The notes under the pieces were generated by a model. The model was not told where the DNA came from. It ran no database searches and saw nothing but the letters and a program-made list of their open reading frames with translations. The position numbers were made by a program, and so were the translations under genes. From Ficedula albicollis (lineage: Eukaryota > Chordata > Aves > Passeriformes > Muscicapidae), in NCBI RefSeq assembly GCF_000247815.1, contig NC_021673.1, positions 40,192,592 through 40,256,591 of the forward strand: a stretch of DNA of 64,000 nucleotides, in the 5' to 3' direction. The first letter of the stretch is position 1. Each line of letters begins with the position of its first letter. Below are positions 1 through 15,266 of the stretch, in pieces.

Positions 1-1095
1 TTCTGTGCAGAACAAGAAAATACTCTGACAAAAAGAAGTTAGGAAGAAGTGACGCAATTAAATGAGATTAAATCAGAATATTGGTTTCCTTGGAACACAT
101 ATTTGGCTTTCTATCAACAATCTTTTCCCCATTTTTCAAATAAACACATATTTTCACATGATAACTCTATTTGAAATATTAATCCTTCCAGGGCTTTGTT
201 ACCTTTGTTTCTTCTTCAAAGTCCATTACTATGAAAAGGTTGCTGTTCCTTAGGCTGTTTCAGCTTCAAAAGAATTTTAGGGCCTGGTCTATTGGAAAGC
301 TTGGGGGTATAATTAGTGAAAATGGAAATAGATGCAAGAGAAATTTAGTTCCTGATGTTTTAATTTACTGTGGTACTACCATGTGTTGTTGAAGAGGATT
401 CTTAAAGGCAAACATAATTATTTCATTATGGTCTTCAGAGTGCTTTCATTGGTCTTAATGACAAGAAGCTGCATAAGGAGTCATATGTTTTAATTAGACC
501 TTCTTATATTTACATCAGATAAATAACAAATAATTGATGAAAAACAAGTCTTCTGGATGGATGGTTTCACACAGAGCTCTGGTTACAGTTTAGTGATAAA
601 ATATTTCTCTTATTGTTTTGCATTTTAATTATGTAGCATTACTACTTTAGCAGAGATCTCAAAATACTGTTATTTCCATCTATTTCATTAGATTCACGAC
701 TTACTTATATGAATCTGAAGATAGAAAGGTTTTTCTAACATATATACCTGAAAATCAGTTTCCAGCTTTCATTAATTTCATTTTGAATTAATTTCTTATA
801 TACTTTTCTTTTTTTGGTGATAATCTTTAGTAAAAGGTAGTTGGAAGAGAAGTCAGAGCTTTTCCTGTATCTTCAATTGTCTTCATAGGAGCAAGTCCTG
901 CCATGATTAACAACTCAAAACTCTTGTAGAGGTCAAAGGGTATGAAATTGTAGGACTTGGAGTGGAATTTTCTAAGGAAAGCTTGGGTGCATCTTTCTCA
1001 GCAGTTTTATTGAACTTTTATTCCTTTGAAAATCCTACCAATACCTTTTTACAATTCTCCATATACTTATGTGTACATTTAAAATATCCCCTTTA

Positions 1096-1139
1096 AAAAT
1101 ACATCCTTACCCCCTGTAAAATACATCTTTACCCCCTTT
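1096..1139. repeat. Two-copy tandem repeat, period 22 bp
   Basis: Two adjacent 22-bp units, 1096-1117 and 1118-1139, share the pattern AAAATACATC-TTACCCCC and differ at two positions. This is the smallest member of a set of two-copy tandem duplications found across the window. Confidence 0.75.
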
Positions 1140-4100
1140 ATTGGACATTCCAATACCAAGAGAAATTATTTTAGAGTTTTGCTTTTCACAAGAGTCTTTC
1201 CCATTTGCAAGCTCTCCAGCATTTCATTTTAGTAACAAAACATATTTCACATGATTCATTCCTCAGAGTATAACAAACACTAATTGTTGTTATTGATTTT
1301 AAATTTCACAACCATTACAAGTAACCCACATGAGTGGCAGATAAAGAGTAATAATCCATGGAGTTCTGGAAGTGTTTCATGTTTGTCTGTAGTACTTTAA
1401 GTGATCAATAGTAACTGCCCCATTGAAACTAACTGCTGTATCAAATAACAGTAAATCAAATGGATGTGCTTACAGATTATTTATTGAAAGCTCTAATTGT
1501 TCACTGGGGCCCTGCTTATCTCAGGAAACAATAGAAGGCAGTGATCAGGCAAACTGGTTTGCAAATGCCGGGGGTGCCATGAAACAGCAGGGTCTCCCTG
1601 TTCCTGGGTGGTATGAGAGTTTTCCCAAATGTGCTCCCATCCCACTGGGATTGTCTGGTCCCAGGGTAAGGTGGTCAGAGGTGAGTTTGCTCAGGGAGCA
1701 TTCCTTGAGCTCACAGGTTACACCTTTTTTAAGTTACTATTTTTATACGTTGTCATCTTTGGATGACAACCTTGCGTCTGGTGGGAAAAGTGTGGGAAAA
1801 GAACTAAGATGATTCTCCAAAATTTCTGGCAAATCCATGTAATGAAAACCATAACAGGATCAGACCTTAGAATGGGAAGTAAGGGAATGCATATTGAACT
1901 TACTCTGTGGAAAGCTTGCCTAGTTTATATTACAGTTTGAGGCAACTCTGTGCAGCTGTGCAGTTGTTAGACTTGTGCAAATACTAAGGAATTAAAAGCA
2001 ATGATTTCTAACCAACAACCCTCCACCACTGATTTTACTAATTCCTTAAAATGGCCGCTCTGCCTTGTCACAGTGACTCAGTGAAATAGCAGTGCCACAG
2101 GTTGGAGGTTCTCTGGACCTTCAAGTGAAATGGGTAGTCTTACAGACAATTTCACAGCTGTCTACATTTTTTAATAGTCAGGGTGTGTTGGCAGTAATAC
2201 TTTGCTGTGTCTTCAGAGTCCTTTGGATATTGGCAGAGGCACTAAAGCAGTCCTTCAGAAAGTTTGGGAAAATTGCGTTGAATGAACTGTGACAAGTGGA
2301 AAAGCGTTTGTAGATATTAGCCTAATTTCTCCGAAAATAATGGCCCAAATCTCTCAAACATGGCAGGAAAAGGGGCTTTTTCCCCCTAAAAAACGGGTAT
2401 GTTTTATGAAACATAATTATAAGTGTAGTGTAATAGTGGATATTCATAATATAGACATTTAAAAGTTATTAGAGCACAGTAACCAGAGATCTTCTAGATT
2501 TTAACCTCATTGGGGAAAAGTAGCTTCACTTTTTCAGCTTATGTTTTGCCTTAAGTTTCCTGGTATATCAGCTACTAGGGCTGAATGTTGCTTTTTTAGT
2601 TCTTTGGAAACAAAGTACTTTCTTTTTGTCACATTCTATATAAAGTATGGCTGACGTTTTTCCTGTTTGCAAGGCAGGGATATTGCAATCAGTTGTGAGT
2701 AGCTTATCTGGGAGAAAAAAAATAAGAATCACCGCTGAAGGTAGGTATTGAATAAGAAAGACCAGGTGACTAGGAAATACTGTTAGTGCATATGTGTTTT
2801 CCTGAAGTACAGTGTGTGCATATTTTTTTCCCTTCTGAGTGAGAATAGTAATGACTGACAACATACAGGTAAAAATATGAGCATTCCTCACTCCAGCGGT
2901 TTAATAGGAAAATTACTGCAGGTAGAGAATAGGAAAACAGAATATTGGGAAGCGTGCTCTCCAGTCACCGTACTCATCTTGTCTCCAGGCTCTTGTGAAT
3001 GTCTTATTTTATTGATCTTCTAGGCAGAGTGGGGAAGTGTGCTCTGAGACACAGTTGAGAGAACTGCTACCAGTTGGCTCTGGGACACTGTGCTCCTTCC
3101 CAGATTTCAGCTTTTGCTGGGCCTACTGTGAGAGGGGTAGAGAGATGTTTTCCATGTTAACTACACAGATGGAAAGTTACAAGGAAAAAAAAAAACCAAA
3201 ACACCAGAATAAAATACTTTATAAACTCAATGTCAAGGTGCTGTGAATTACAAGGAAAGGAAATTTGTTAGTGTCTTAGTTTTCATGTTACCTTCCCCAC
3301 TGTGCTGCCATTTTTAGTCTGGCAGGTATTAAATTCAAAAATACTGAAACTTCTCTCAACTGAGCATTATAGCTTGGTAAACTGTCTCAAAAGATAGTTA
3401 CAAAGTTCTTAAATGTACCATAATCTGAAATTACTTACATTAGCATCAGAATTGCTGGGGTGAGCTGCTCTTAGTATTGCACTGTACTAGTTTGGCAGAC
3501 TGAGGGGATGTAGGAGGACAGAGTATGTGCCTGTTTTGGTCTTAGATGTTGCAAATGTATGTGTGCTGTAGGATGTTAGAAAGGTCAAGTTTTGGTCTGA
3601 CTGTCCTTCTACTTGTAGATAAGCTCAAGTGATGAAAGCCATATTTTTCCTGTTATTGTGTCGTGTCTAAATGGAAATAATGGATTGTTTTAATTATACC
3701 CCTGTGGAACAGCAATGTGGGTGCAATTAGGCTAGTGTAGGGAGTAATCTTAACACTTACTTGGAAAGTGAGCTACATGGATGTAAAGCACTCAAGTACA
3801 AGCCAGGGTAGCCCAGAGGTTCTCTGCAGTGATCCTGAGGCATGAGAGACGTGTACTGGGATATCTGCTTGGTTTGAGAAGCTACCTTTGCTTCTCCCAG
3901 TCTACACGCCCCCTGTCCTCTTGCAGCAGGCTGCTGCAGGAAATTCATGGCTCCATTTCATGACCTGACCCTTGCCAGCTTCAGCAAATGGCCCTGGGTT
4001 GCAGGGGCATGGTGGGGAAGCTGGAATTGTGCTCCTCCCCTCCTCACTCTGCCAGAGTGTTGGTAACCTCTGGGAAAGGGCCGAAGGGTGGCTGCCTGGG

Positions 4101-5570
4101 GTGTGCTGGTTCAGCTGGTTTCATCCCAGCTTTGGTGTGGCATGAAACCTTACTTGATAAGGAATCATACCTCTGGGTGGCATAATGCCAAACAAAGGTC
4201 TGCAGTGAGGGCTCGAGAGTGAGATCCTGAGCAAGGAGATATAAAGCATCGCAGTTGTCCACTGCCTTGTAAAAAAGGCAAGTGCTGTGTGACAGGGCTG
4301 TCAAAGTAAAATAAAGAATTAGACATCCTTTTCAAAGGAAATCAAAACTTAGAATTAGCAAAGCAATAAAAGCCTTCTAAAGTGAAAGCTGGAAACAATA
4401 CATTTTTAATAAAATGGGCAGTTACTCTAATTGCCGAACCCCTACTGTTCAATTTCTTTTAGTGCCCTTATTCATTAAATTCAGCATACTTGCACTTATT
4501 ATTTACAGATGTATGCGTTTTAACTTGTTTATAGAAACCATGCCTTGCAGAAAGCTGTGGATGGTATAATACTAATTTGTGTTTATTGCTGCCTATAATA
4601 TGCAATTTTAAAAACAATTAAAGATAGCGGTGGAGCTCATCATCGGAGCCAACCTCCAACTGCCCATGAAAAGTAAAATATTAGCACCGTGTGCTGCCTT
4701 AAAAGGTTATAGGGCGTTTGTAGTGAGTTGATAACATACCCATTAATGAAGAATTTACCTGTTCTTAAGGATTTTAAGCTCAGCAGTCTAGTTTCTAGAT
4801 AATGTTCTAATGTAACCCATTTAAACATATGTGATGGTGTTCATAATTGCCTTTGTAAATGGGTATAGAAAGGAGGGTATATAAATCAATTAGTGATATC
4901 CAGCAGTGTGGCTGTAATACAAATTAATTGTAATGATAAGCATTTTAACTGCTACTCTACTAACTTGAAGTAGTTCTGATCACTGAATTGGCTCTTGTTG
5001 AGTCACTCTATTAATTTTAAGGTTTGAAAACACTTTAAGATCAAAATATTCTGAACTAATGGTCCTAAAATTTGAGAAGTGAAATGATATGTAAAATATT
5101 AACAGCAAGTCAGTTTTATGGCATTTCCAAAGAGAGCGCAATAGTTTTATTTTGTCCATGTGGTACTGAACAATGGTGTAATAGTATTACATGATTAAAG
5201 ATTTTTTAAAACTCCTTTTCTAGATGGATTCAAGCCACAGCAAAAAGTCAGGATGAATAGTGTCATAAGATATGTTGAATATATAGAAAATAAAAAATTA
5301 TTTGGCAGACATAGTAATACCAAAAACTAATACCAGCTTGGATAGGAGGTGACTTTTGAAGAATAAAATAATTTCTTTAGAATAATACTCTGAATTATTC
5401 TGTTTCAATGCTTGAAAAGACTTAAAAATAAAAATCTTCAAAACACTATAAAACATTTAATAACTATAAATGGAGACTTTATGACTTAGTAAAATATCTG
5501 GATGTGTGTAGAGATTATAGCAACTGTTTCATTGCCCTTGCAATTTTCATTTCTTACTGATGATACTAGA

Positions 5571-5650
5571 TCTGGGTTTTCTCCCATTTATGTTTACAAG
5601 GGTCTTTTTTTGGAATCAGTGGAGTAGCAACACCGTAAAACAAAGCTGAA
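5571..5650. repeat. Diverged dispersed repeat, copy A (matches 51452-51535)
   Basis: The segment around 5617-5645 contains GTGGAGTAGCAACACC followed by GTAAAACAA. It lines up with GTGGAGTAGCACCACTGCAAGACAA near 51508. Both copies have a TTTACA-type block about 30 bp upstream, after a GATC-containing segment. The shared order suggests two old copies of one interspersed family. The style resembles short old DNA-transposon or SINE families of sauropsids, but I cannot name the family. Confidence 0.35.
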
Positions 5651-7331
5651 AAAAAAAAAAAGGATCAGACTCCTTTTATTTTTAAGTGTTTCTTTCCTTA
5701 CATTGGACCTCTTCTTAAAATTTTTGATCCTGTAGGGAAAGCACTGAATTTGTTACTCCACATTTGTATCAATAGGCCACAGAAATAGACTTCTTTTTCA
5801 TAAATAAATAATAAAGAGGTCTTCTCTATATTTGTGTCTCTTCTTTGCCTGTGCCACTTTATTTCACATAAGGATCAGACCATAGGAATTCACAGGTAAA
5901 GCAGCCAGGGCCTGAATTTTAAGAAAATTTCATTTTCAAAGGAAAATCTAACTTCATGCAGATGATGGTGAAATTATGTTTTTTTTTTTTAAGGAAGATC
6001 TTATTTTTCAGTTTTGCAGTAATGCGGAATTTTCACTTGAGACTGATGTGGTTTTGCACGGTAATGGACAGGCAGAAAATCACCGACCTGAAAAAACTAC
6101 AGAGCTAGCATCTTTCGGATGTTTTTCTTCAGTTTTCCATACGATTTATTTTTTTCATTTAACATGTTTTCTTTTTCATTTCGAAGGTAGGCTCCTAATA
6201 CAAAGTGATGAGCTGCTGCCCTGTAAACTCTGCCTGCCAAACCCTGCGGCCATCCTGTCTCTACTCTTACTTTCACCCTGGCTCACTCATGGTGTCTGCC
6301 TGGCCATTTATTTAGCAAAAGACGCTCCTGTTCTCAGTTACTAGCACGTCATTAAATCTCGCTGTCTTGAGAGTAACACAGGTATAACCAGATGCAGTTC
6401 TTGGCCCTGATATAATTAATCCTGACAAGCTTTCTGCTTTCCACATTTGCTCAGGTGTAAATACATCTCTCTGGCTATATGGACACATAAACCCAAATGT
6501 AGATCTGCTTTTCTGACATAACTGTTAAAAAAAAAAAAAATCAGCCCGGAAAAGCAGTATAATTTTCTTTGAAAAGGTGATGTTTGTTATACATACTACC
6601 TCAGGGTTTAGTGGAGCTGGTGCTTGAGAACCAGAAAGTGCAAAACTACGGAGCAGCTGCAGCCTCCTCGTTGTCCTTTACTGCTAACTAGTAAATATGT
6701 GTGTAGAAAATGTACTTGCCAAAAGTTGTGGCTCTGCTGGGAGAAGCACCAAAAGTGGTTGCAGTGGCAGGTACCCATGTGGGACACAAGAAAAAGATGC
6801 AGTAGTTTGAGACAAAGGCTTTTTAGGGTGTTTTCTTTCAGGAATACCTGATCATGTTTTGGTGATTTCCAGGTCATACATACTCAATTTATAAGACTAA
6901 CCTGCTAGATTCATACTTAACATCTTGGTGGGGTGTGAGGCTTGGGCAGTACAGTCAAAAGTAGAGGATTTTTTGGCAGTTTCCAGTGTTGGTTATGCCT
7001 GTGTGGTGCACAGCGTCCACATGCACAGTCGCTGCTGTGCGGCCTCCAAGAGAAGATTCAGGATTCCTCTCAGACAAGTCAGTTCCCCGCCTGCAGGGCA
7101 TTCCAGTGTAATTGTATATATGATGGTAGTCTTATATAAAGCTGATTCTCAGCTGGCTGTGGAGATCAGAAAATAAATGCAGGGTTTCATCGTCTCTCCT
7201 GAGTTCTCTGCTGGCAGCAGCAGTGGCTCTTGGAGGCAGGAGGCACCCAGCCCTGTTCTGTCTCACAGAGGGCACATGAGTGGGGTGCACATGCTGACTT
7301 GGGGGTGCTTCAGAGCCCCTGCAATAGAGGG

Positions 7332-7612
7332 ACCGAGCACAGACTTAACAGAGTTCGCTGCTTTGTCACGTATCCCATGTGAAACCTAGGGCAAGACATG
7401 TAAGGCTGTATTTTGAGGACACTGCTTAGTGCTGTAGATGACTAGGTTCTCAGTTGCTGTTGAAAATCCCAGTTGGGTACTGCTTGCATTTTTCTAGGAA
7501 TTTATGATGCAAGCAAATAAAGCCCTTTTACTGTCAGTGCTTCTGTTTCCTGTCTGCAAAGTGAGAATAGCTCTTCCCTTATCTCACTTAGGTGTTACAA
7601 AGGTAAAAATAT
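7332..7612 (+). mobile_element. MIR-like SINE remnant, interrupted
   Basis: The stretch 7332-7407 follows the layout of a MIR consensus as I recall it: GAGCACAGACTT, then GCTTTGTCAC, then GTGAAACCTAGGGCAAG, comparable to the MIR core GTGTGACCTTGGGCAAG. The typical 3' part resumes at about 7539 with CTGTTTCCTGTCTGCAAAGTG and continues to about 7612. Roughly 130 bp of unrelated sequence separate the two parts, so either something was inserted or the middle has decayed. MIR elements are ancient amniote SINEs and carry no function of their own. The call rests on remembered consensus features, not a database alignment. Confidence 0.5.
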
Positions 7613-10600
7613 GAATGCTCATGGGTTATTCACGTACTGGAGTGGCAGGGACCATGCTTGTAGATCAGATAAGCAGAAGAGAAAAGGACCTTTTATACTG
7701 CTAAACATGGCAGAACCAGAAGCAGTGCTGGTGTTGCTGTGTGGCCCGGGACAGCAGGGCCTGAGGAGAGTCACTCAGGGAATCTGTGCAGGAATGTCAC
7801 TTGAAGATGTGCTGGCATGTGGGGCTCCTGGAGTGCTTTATTAAATGCCAGCATAAAGTCAGGTGACCAAATTGCCATGTTTAACTAATGGATTGATAAA
7901 GAGGCCAAATTGTGTCATAACAGAAAAGTATGATACAGAAGAATCTCTACTCTTCAGTGGGCAACCGATACAGATTATTTGGGGGAATAATAAAATCTGT
8001 GAAGAAGTTAGCTGCTAAGTAACAGAAATTATATTATGAGAGTAGAACAGAAAAATACCAGAAGATAGATGCTGTTGTCATCTGACTTAGAGCAAAAAAA
8101 TCTGGAGAGCTCTGCATGCTGGTAGTAGGATACTAAGCTATTTCTTGGCCCTAATCACCTGATATGAATACAGGTTTCAAAGGGCTATACTCCTGTTGTA
8201 TGGCCAAGATCAGTATCCACTGACTCCACTGACTTATGTTACATGACTCTGCTGGTTAATGTTACAGATTTGCAATTGAAACTTGGCAATTTTGATGAAA
8301 GGCATGAAGGAATATGATGCAGCTCTCTCTCTCTCCCAGTTCTAAACCGGGGAAGATGCAGCAAATGAGTGTAAACACTTTTTTTTCTGTCAGTTGACAA
8401 ATACAAGTTGATGTATACACAGCAAAGGCATTTGTTGAATATGAAGTTTGTTTTTTTTTAAATCATACTTTATATATAGTCTGTGTGTTAACACTGAAAT
8501 GCTACAATAGTTAAAATGAAAGCACTCTAAGGACCTGCTTTGCAAGTAATGTCTCCCTTCAAGGCTGTGGAGGCCTTTCAGGGTTCATTCTTTCAAATAT
8601 CTTTTGACTTGGCAGGATCATGATCATTATCATTATTTGAATTGGAGTATCACTGGAAAGTCCTGCAGCGCCAGTTACTGCACAGCACATTCTGAGGCCC
8701 TGCCCAAAATAGTGCACTGTCTAAATGCATGAGATGCAGAAAGGTGGGGGAAGAAAGTACTGTCCTGATGGTATGTCTGGCTGCAGTGGAGCAATGGCCA
8801 AATTTGTACTTGGAACTTCATTAGGGTGAGGATATCAGAGCAGAGAGTGTGCTGCACTGCTTCTTGTACTCGGAGGCGCAGGGCAGAGTTCAGCAGGACC
8901 CCTCTTCTCCCAGATGCTTTGGGACAGAAGCCAGCTGTCCCTATCGCTCTTTAGCTGACAAGAGTTGTAGCAGCAAAAGTACTTCAGCTTTAGAGAGCTC
9001 CTGCCAACTCGGCTGCGCCTATCGGGACTTGCACCTTGTCTGAGATAGTTTTGGCAGCAGCAGCCTGTGCCCCTTGCATGGCCCTCAAAGTGCCCTGGGT
9101 CTGAGACTCCTTTTAGGTGACCTTGTGTGCAGTTTTGTCCATTAGCCCAGTCCTTGCAGACCAGGCTTCTGAGCTCTGTAACCTTTACCTCTTTCTAGTT
9201 CTGTTGTTGTTTTAATCATACTGTATGAATCCTGAGCAGCACATAGTGGAAACCTGTCAGATACTCTATTAGCTTTTAAAATAACAGAAAAGGATCATTT
9301 TTGATTGGGCACCCTCAAAAATAAAAAAAGTTGTGGAGTTTCATCTTCTGATGTCCCTTTTGAAAGTGGACTGTTCCTTTTCAGACTAAATGCAAACCAG
9401 TAGACTTTAGAGGGTTTATTTGGCTTTCATCCAAAATACCACCCTTTTTTTCAGGACAGTCTGGTAGAGATGCATGACTTAATTATAATTAATGCTGGAA
9501 GAATTGTAACCAAGAATTAAAATAGAATAAACATATTTAGCATCATAGTTTTAAGTCAGATGTGTGCAGCTACAAAGACATAAATGAAAAAGAAACCCTC
9601 AAATGTGGAAAACAAACTTTCTTAGCTACTTCTGAAAATTCTGGTAATAATATCTCAATCTGAATTTTTTGTAGGTTTTAATCCTGGTATGTTGTGTTTA
9701 CTTGTAATAAAAAGCATTCGTTCCTGAACTGTGATGCATACCCAGGTCTGTAAGGAAAGATTTTAATTGTGATAATTTGTTCTGTGTTGATTAACAATTG
9801 CACATGGCTTCCCCTGAGCCTTTTCCTCAGTCCTCCTGCCCTCAGCCCACTCCACCTCCATGCATCCACCCCCCGGAAAAACAACGAGCCAGCACAGCAA
9901 GTGCCAGTACTGAAGTAGTAGCAAACTCCATTGCTTTGTGCTTTTTTCTTTGCAAGGGAGAAAATGGGAGTCTTCCCACAAGGGGAGACTTTGTTTTCCT
10001 CTTTCTGTTGTCTGTGATCCCCACCTGTTGTATATATGGTAAAAATATCTGGGACTTATAACCCAGCAACAGTACGCAGCTAGAGTCATGTGTGACCGGG
10101 TCAAACACACACTCGCTGGAGGGTCATGGCCAGGTTACTAAGTCAAGGCTGGCAAGTCTCCACGATAATGTTTTCTTTCTCTCTCACTCCTTTTTTTTTT
10201 TCTTCTCCCCTTGTCTGTCTTCCAAACAAGAGTTTAAAAAAACCCAAACCCTCATAACAATGCAAAGTATTTAAGCATGACAAATTCAAAGAAGTTTTTC
10301 ATTAAAAAAAAATTGGAGGGGGGGCAAAGTCAATGATATTTTGGATTTAATTTTATAGTATAGTTTTATGTGGCACATGAAAGAGAGAAATTTGTATTGA
10401 AACAATTGAGACCCACTTTCCCAGTTCCTGGCTCTTTCCTGGAAGATGATTAAAAGCAGACTTTTTTTTCCAGACGAGACATAAAAATTAAATGATCTAC
10501 AGTATATAGTTATTTTTTCAAATGTTTGGAGGCTTATAAATAACTTCTACAATCAAATGCACCCATACAAGCAGCAGAGAATCTGGTTCTAATTACTTGT

Positions 10601-11737
10601 ACTTTAGTTGAACTTTGGCGTTTCCTTTGACTTTCTGCCTAATGTATGTGAGCTGAGTGCCTTGCACTCCTGCAGTGAATTCACAAAAAAATAAAAAAAA
10701 AGAAAAAAAGAAAAGAAAAGGCAAAAAATCCAGACTCTTGTTGGTGCCAACAAAAATGAGGGTTAACAGAATGTTTTGACCAAATGCAACACTTTGCTAT
10801 TCACCCTAATTAGCTGAAATTGCTGCTTCCCACCAGGGACCCTGAGCTCAGTATTCAAAATTCCCTTGAGGCTATCCAGGAAATGCCATTTGCTTTACAA
10901 CTTCTTATTCTTTTAAAACTCAACTGTCCAAAGTGTGCATTAACATGCAAGCTTAATAATCTAAGCTTCTAGGAGAACACGAAGCATTTTGCAGTGCCTG
11001 CCTGCTTCTAGTTGGTCTCAAAATAAAATACCTTCTCCATCTGTCAACACGGTTTAGCTGGCAGTAAATTAGCTCTCAGAAAGCACGCTGTGCTTTTAAA
11101 GATCTTATCTGCTACTTTATCTAACCTTTAGAAAAATTTCAGACATCTTAGGAATTGTGAAGTGACCGATTGTTTGAGAGTCCCTGTGTGCTTAAGCTGC
11201 ATTCAGGTGTTGGGTGACAGCACGAGGCTCTGTTGTCTCAGGTGAGTAGGGATCCTGAAGTGTCACATCCCACAGGACAAGAAAGCAGGGCATGGCAAGA
11301 AGTTGCATTTTTTTTATTCTCTTTTTTTCCCCCTTGAATTCTTCCTGAAACTGTAGGACTACTTTAAAAATGCTTCTTCTGGAAAAGTCAACTTTCCACA
11401 CCTAATCCTGTCTTTTTGTCCTTGTTGCTTGTATAGACATGCATAGGAGAAAACAGCTTCTGCTGTCATGCATGCATTCGCTGTCAACATGTTGCAAAAA
11501 TAACACTTTATACCTGCTGAGCATGAGTTGCTACAGATGCCTGCACAGGACTTCTGCATACTCAGGCACAGCATACTTTTTCAAATAAAGAGTTCCAAAA
11601 GCTAAATCCAAGGAAGAATAGTAAGTCAGAAACTCGAGTAAGAGTCAAGCATGGCTTGAACCTGGGTTCTCCAGAAAACAGCACACCTTGCCTGTGATCA
11701 AAAGTGAATGTGCCCAAGCTAGATTTTATTATGCAAA

Positions 11738-11801
11738 AAAACCCAAACAAACAAACAAAAACCCCCCAGAAAAACCAAATAAACCGCCCCAAACCTACCA
11801 A

Positions 11802-11867
<66 letters not shown>

Positions 11868-11881
11868 ACCAAAAAACCAAA
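11738..11881. repeat. A/C-rich low-complexity tract with a 62-nt A run
   Basis: Irregular AAACC / CCAAA units surround an uninterrupted A run at 11803-11864 and resume after it (TCAACCAAAAAACC). The run is long enough that its assembled length is unreliable. It gives poly-lysine open frames that are not genes. It has the inverse base composition of the TTTGG-rich tract at 54124-54256. Confidence 0.85.
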
Positions 11882-12016
11882 CTCTCTAGACAGTTGTTCA
11901 GCTAATGCAAGTATTAGTAAATTAAGTCCTTTAATCTTCTGTGGCACACGTATATGGGTGTTTTAGGGAGGATTTTCTGATTTCCATTGGCTCCTTCCTT
12001 ATCATATACCTTTTCA

Positions 12017-12122
12017 AATTGTCCTGAAAAATATTCTCTAGCAGTACCTTCAACACTTCACTCATTGGCAATTGTCCTGAAAAATATTCCCTAGCAGTAC
12101 CTTCAACACTTCACTCATTGGC
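12017..12122. repeat. Two-copy tandem duplication, period 53 bp
   Basis: Units 12017-12069 and 12070-12122 both begin AATTGTCCTGAAAAATATTC and end CACTTCACTCATTGGC. They differ by a single T/C change (TTCTCTAG against TTCCCTAG). There are exactly two copies and no partial third. This is part of the window-wide set of near-identical two-copy tandems. Confidence 0.92.
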
Positions 12123-13698
12123 TCTGTTGTGTATTTATGAGCTGAGTTGGTTGCATAATCTCTTCTGGGTATCACAAGCTCCTGTTGTTCCTACAGTGCT
12201 TGACAGACCTCTCTGGAGTACAATATTGTTTGTGGGTGGAACACTGCTATTGGATGCCGGTGCTTGTTTAGGATGAATTGATGAATAAACAGAAGTGTGT
12301 CAGTATTATTCCTGAAAGGCTGCTTTCCCCAAACCAAAATCACAGAAGGATTGCAGGAGCACAGTTGTTTTATTGAATGACACAACCTTGTTTTCCCATG
12401 GGGAGCCTAAAAACTGCCTTTTAGATGGACCGGGAGAGTTGAATGAGATAATACAAAACACATTGTCTGCTGGTATTGGAGTTTTAAAGCTAAAATTTGA
12501 TCATTCCATAGACTCATTGGAAGCCACCATAATTCATGTACGAGCATGAAATAAGGCAAGGAATGTTTGAGGCTTCTCAAGGGCATTTGATGAATCTAAC
12601 TTTAATTTAGAAGTACTAATAGATTATTGATTCAAGCAGGGTGGCTGTGCAGAGATCAATAACAGAGCACTCTCTATCTCTCTTAAATACCAAAAATTAC
12701 TGTTGAAAATAAATGATCGTTCTCATATGAGTTTTCAATAAGAAAAAGCTTCATTAAAGTTTTCTTGGTGTGGTAGGAACGCACAGATGTTTGTGAAGTT
12801 CAGTTTATTACTGAAAAAGATGAATATAGTTCTGGACATTGTCTTAAGGTCACAATTTATGGAGCCGTGTTATTTTACTTGTTTTAGTTTTCTGTTTTAT
12901 CACAGCCTCCTTATTGTTAGATATATAAATAAAATACAAAGGTCTTTCTTTGCTTAGATCAGAGCCTTTAATACTTTACTCTAGCATTTATTTTCTTCTC
13001 AAGAAATGTCTGTCCTTGAAGTTGATACTAGCTTAACCCAAGGAAAAATGGCAGAAAGGGGCCCCTCTCTCATGAGTAATCAGAAGTTGCCTCATGTTCT
13101 GTGATGCCCTCTGTGAATTCAGCAACAGATGGGTTGACAATGAATCATGAGTTTAATACAAATGTATCATCGTTATAATCTGAAAAATATCATGTACAGT
13201 AAATCTTGTCTAAGATTTTTCCATTGAGTAATATTCTTTAGGGCCTACTGTTAGTACTCTGGAGATTTAGCTCTGCTGATAGTGCCTAATATTTCTGGAT
13301 AGATCTGAGTTCACAGATCCTGTCATTCCTGTATATCTGTTGAAAAGTTAGAGGGATTTATCTGAGAAGCAGCAGACGGCTAGGTGAAACATGAAAATGT
13401 ATTGCACATCCACAATAAAAGTGAGGAATGATGACAGCATATCACAGAAAACTAATGCAGATGTTTTGGAAAAATGTAGTTCACGTCTTATCTTGCATCA
13501 TAGAGCTTTCATGTCCTTTCCCTGAAAGGGGTTACTGGCTTTTCAACAGCCTCAAAACAAATGACCATCTAGAAATATTAAGGCAATAAAGGGATGTGGG
13601 GGTCATAATATATAAGTAGCTTTTTCTCAGTGAGGTTTCCTGATGTTACAGGTCCTAAGGTAGGTAAGGAAGTGTTGCTGGGTTGTGTTAGTTTTACA

Positions 13699-14553
<855 letters not shown>

Positions 14554-14909
14554 AACTTGTTTAGGTAATTTTTACTTCAGGTCTCATCCCACACTCTGTA
14601 CATATATCCTGATATGTGCTGCTATCCTGCTAAGTCAGAATTGCATACTGGAGGTGTTACCTTTTGTAGGAAAATGCAAGAGATTAAAATACTCTCCCAA
14701 GATTGGGTACCCTTTAAAGGTTGATATCCAGCCTGCACACATGAATGCTAAACAATTCAATAGGCTAAAACCAGAACATGAGCCCAAAGTTGTCCTTTTT
14801 GGGAGCCTGGTAAGATTCATGCCCTACATCTAAATTATTGGGTACTTTAAAATACAATTTTGAGGCTGTGGGGTGTAGGCCTTGCTTATCTCCCTTCAAA
14901 TTTTACTAG

Positions 14910-15266
<357 letters not shown>

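Noticed and set aside
3961..3971. TGACCT and TGACCC overlapping by one base
   Set aside because: The half-sites overlap, which is not a known receptor geometry.
11688..11966. Poly-lysine open frames
   Set aside because: They are translations of the 62-nt A run, with no domain or splice support.
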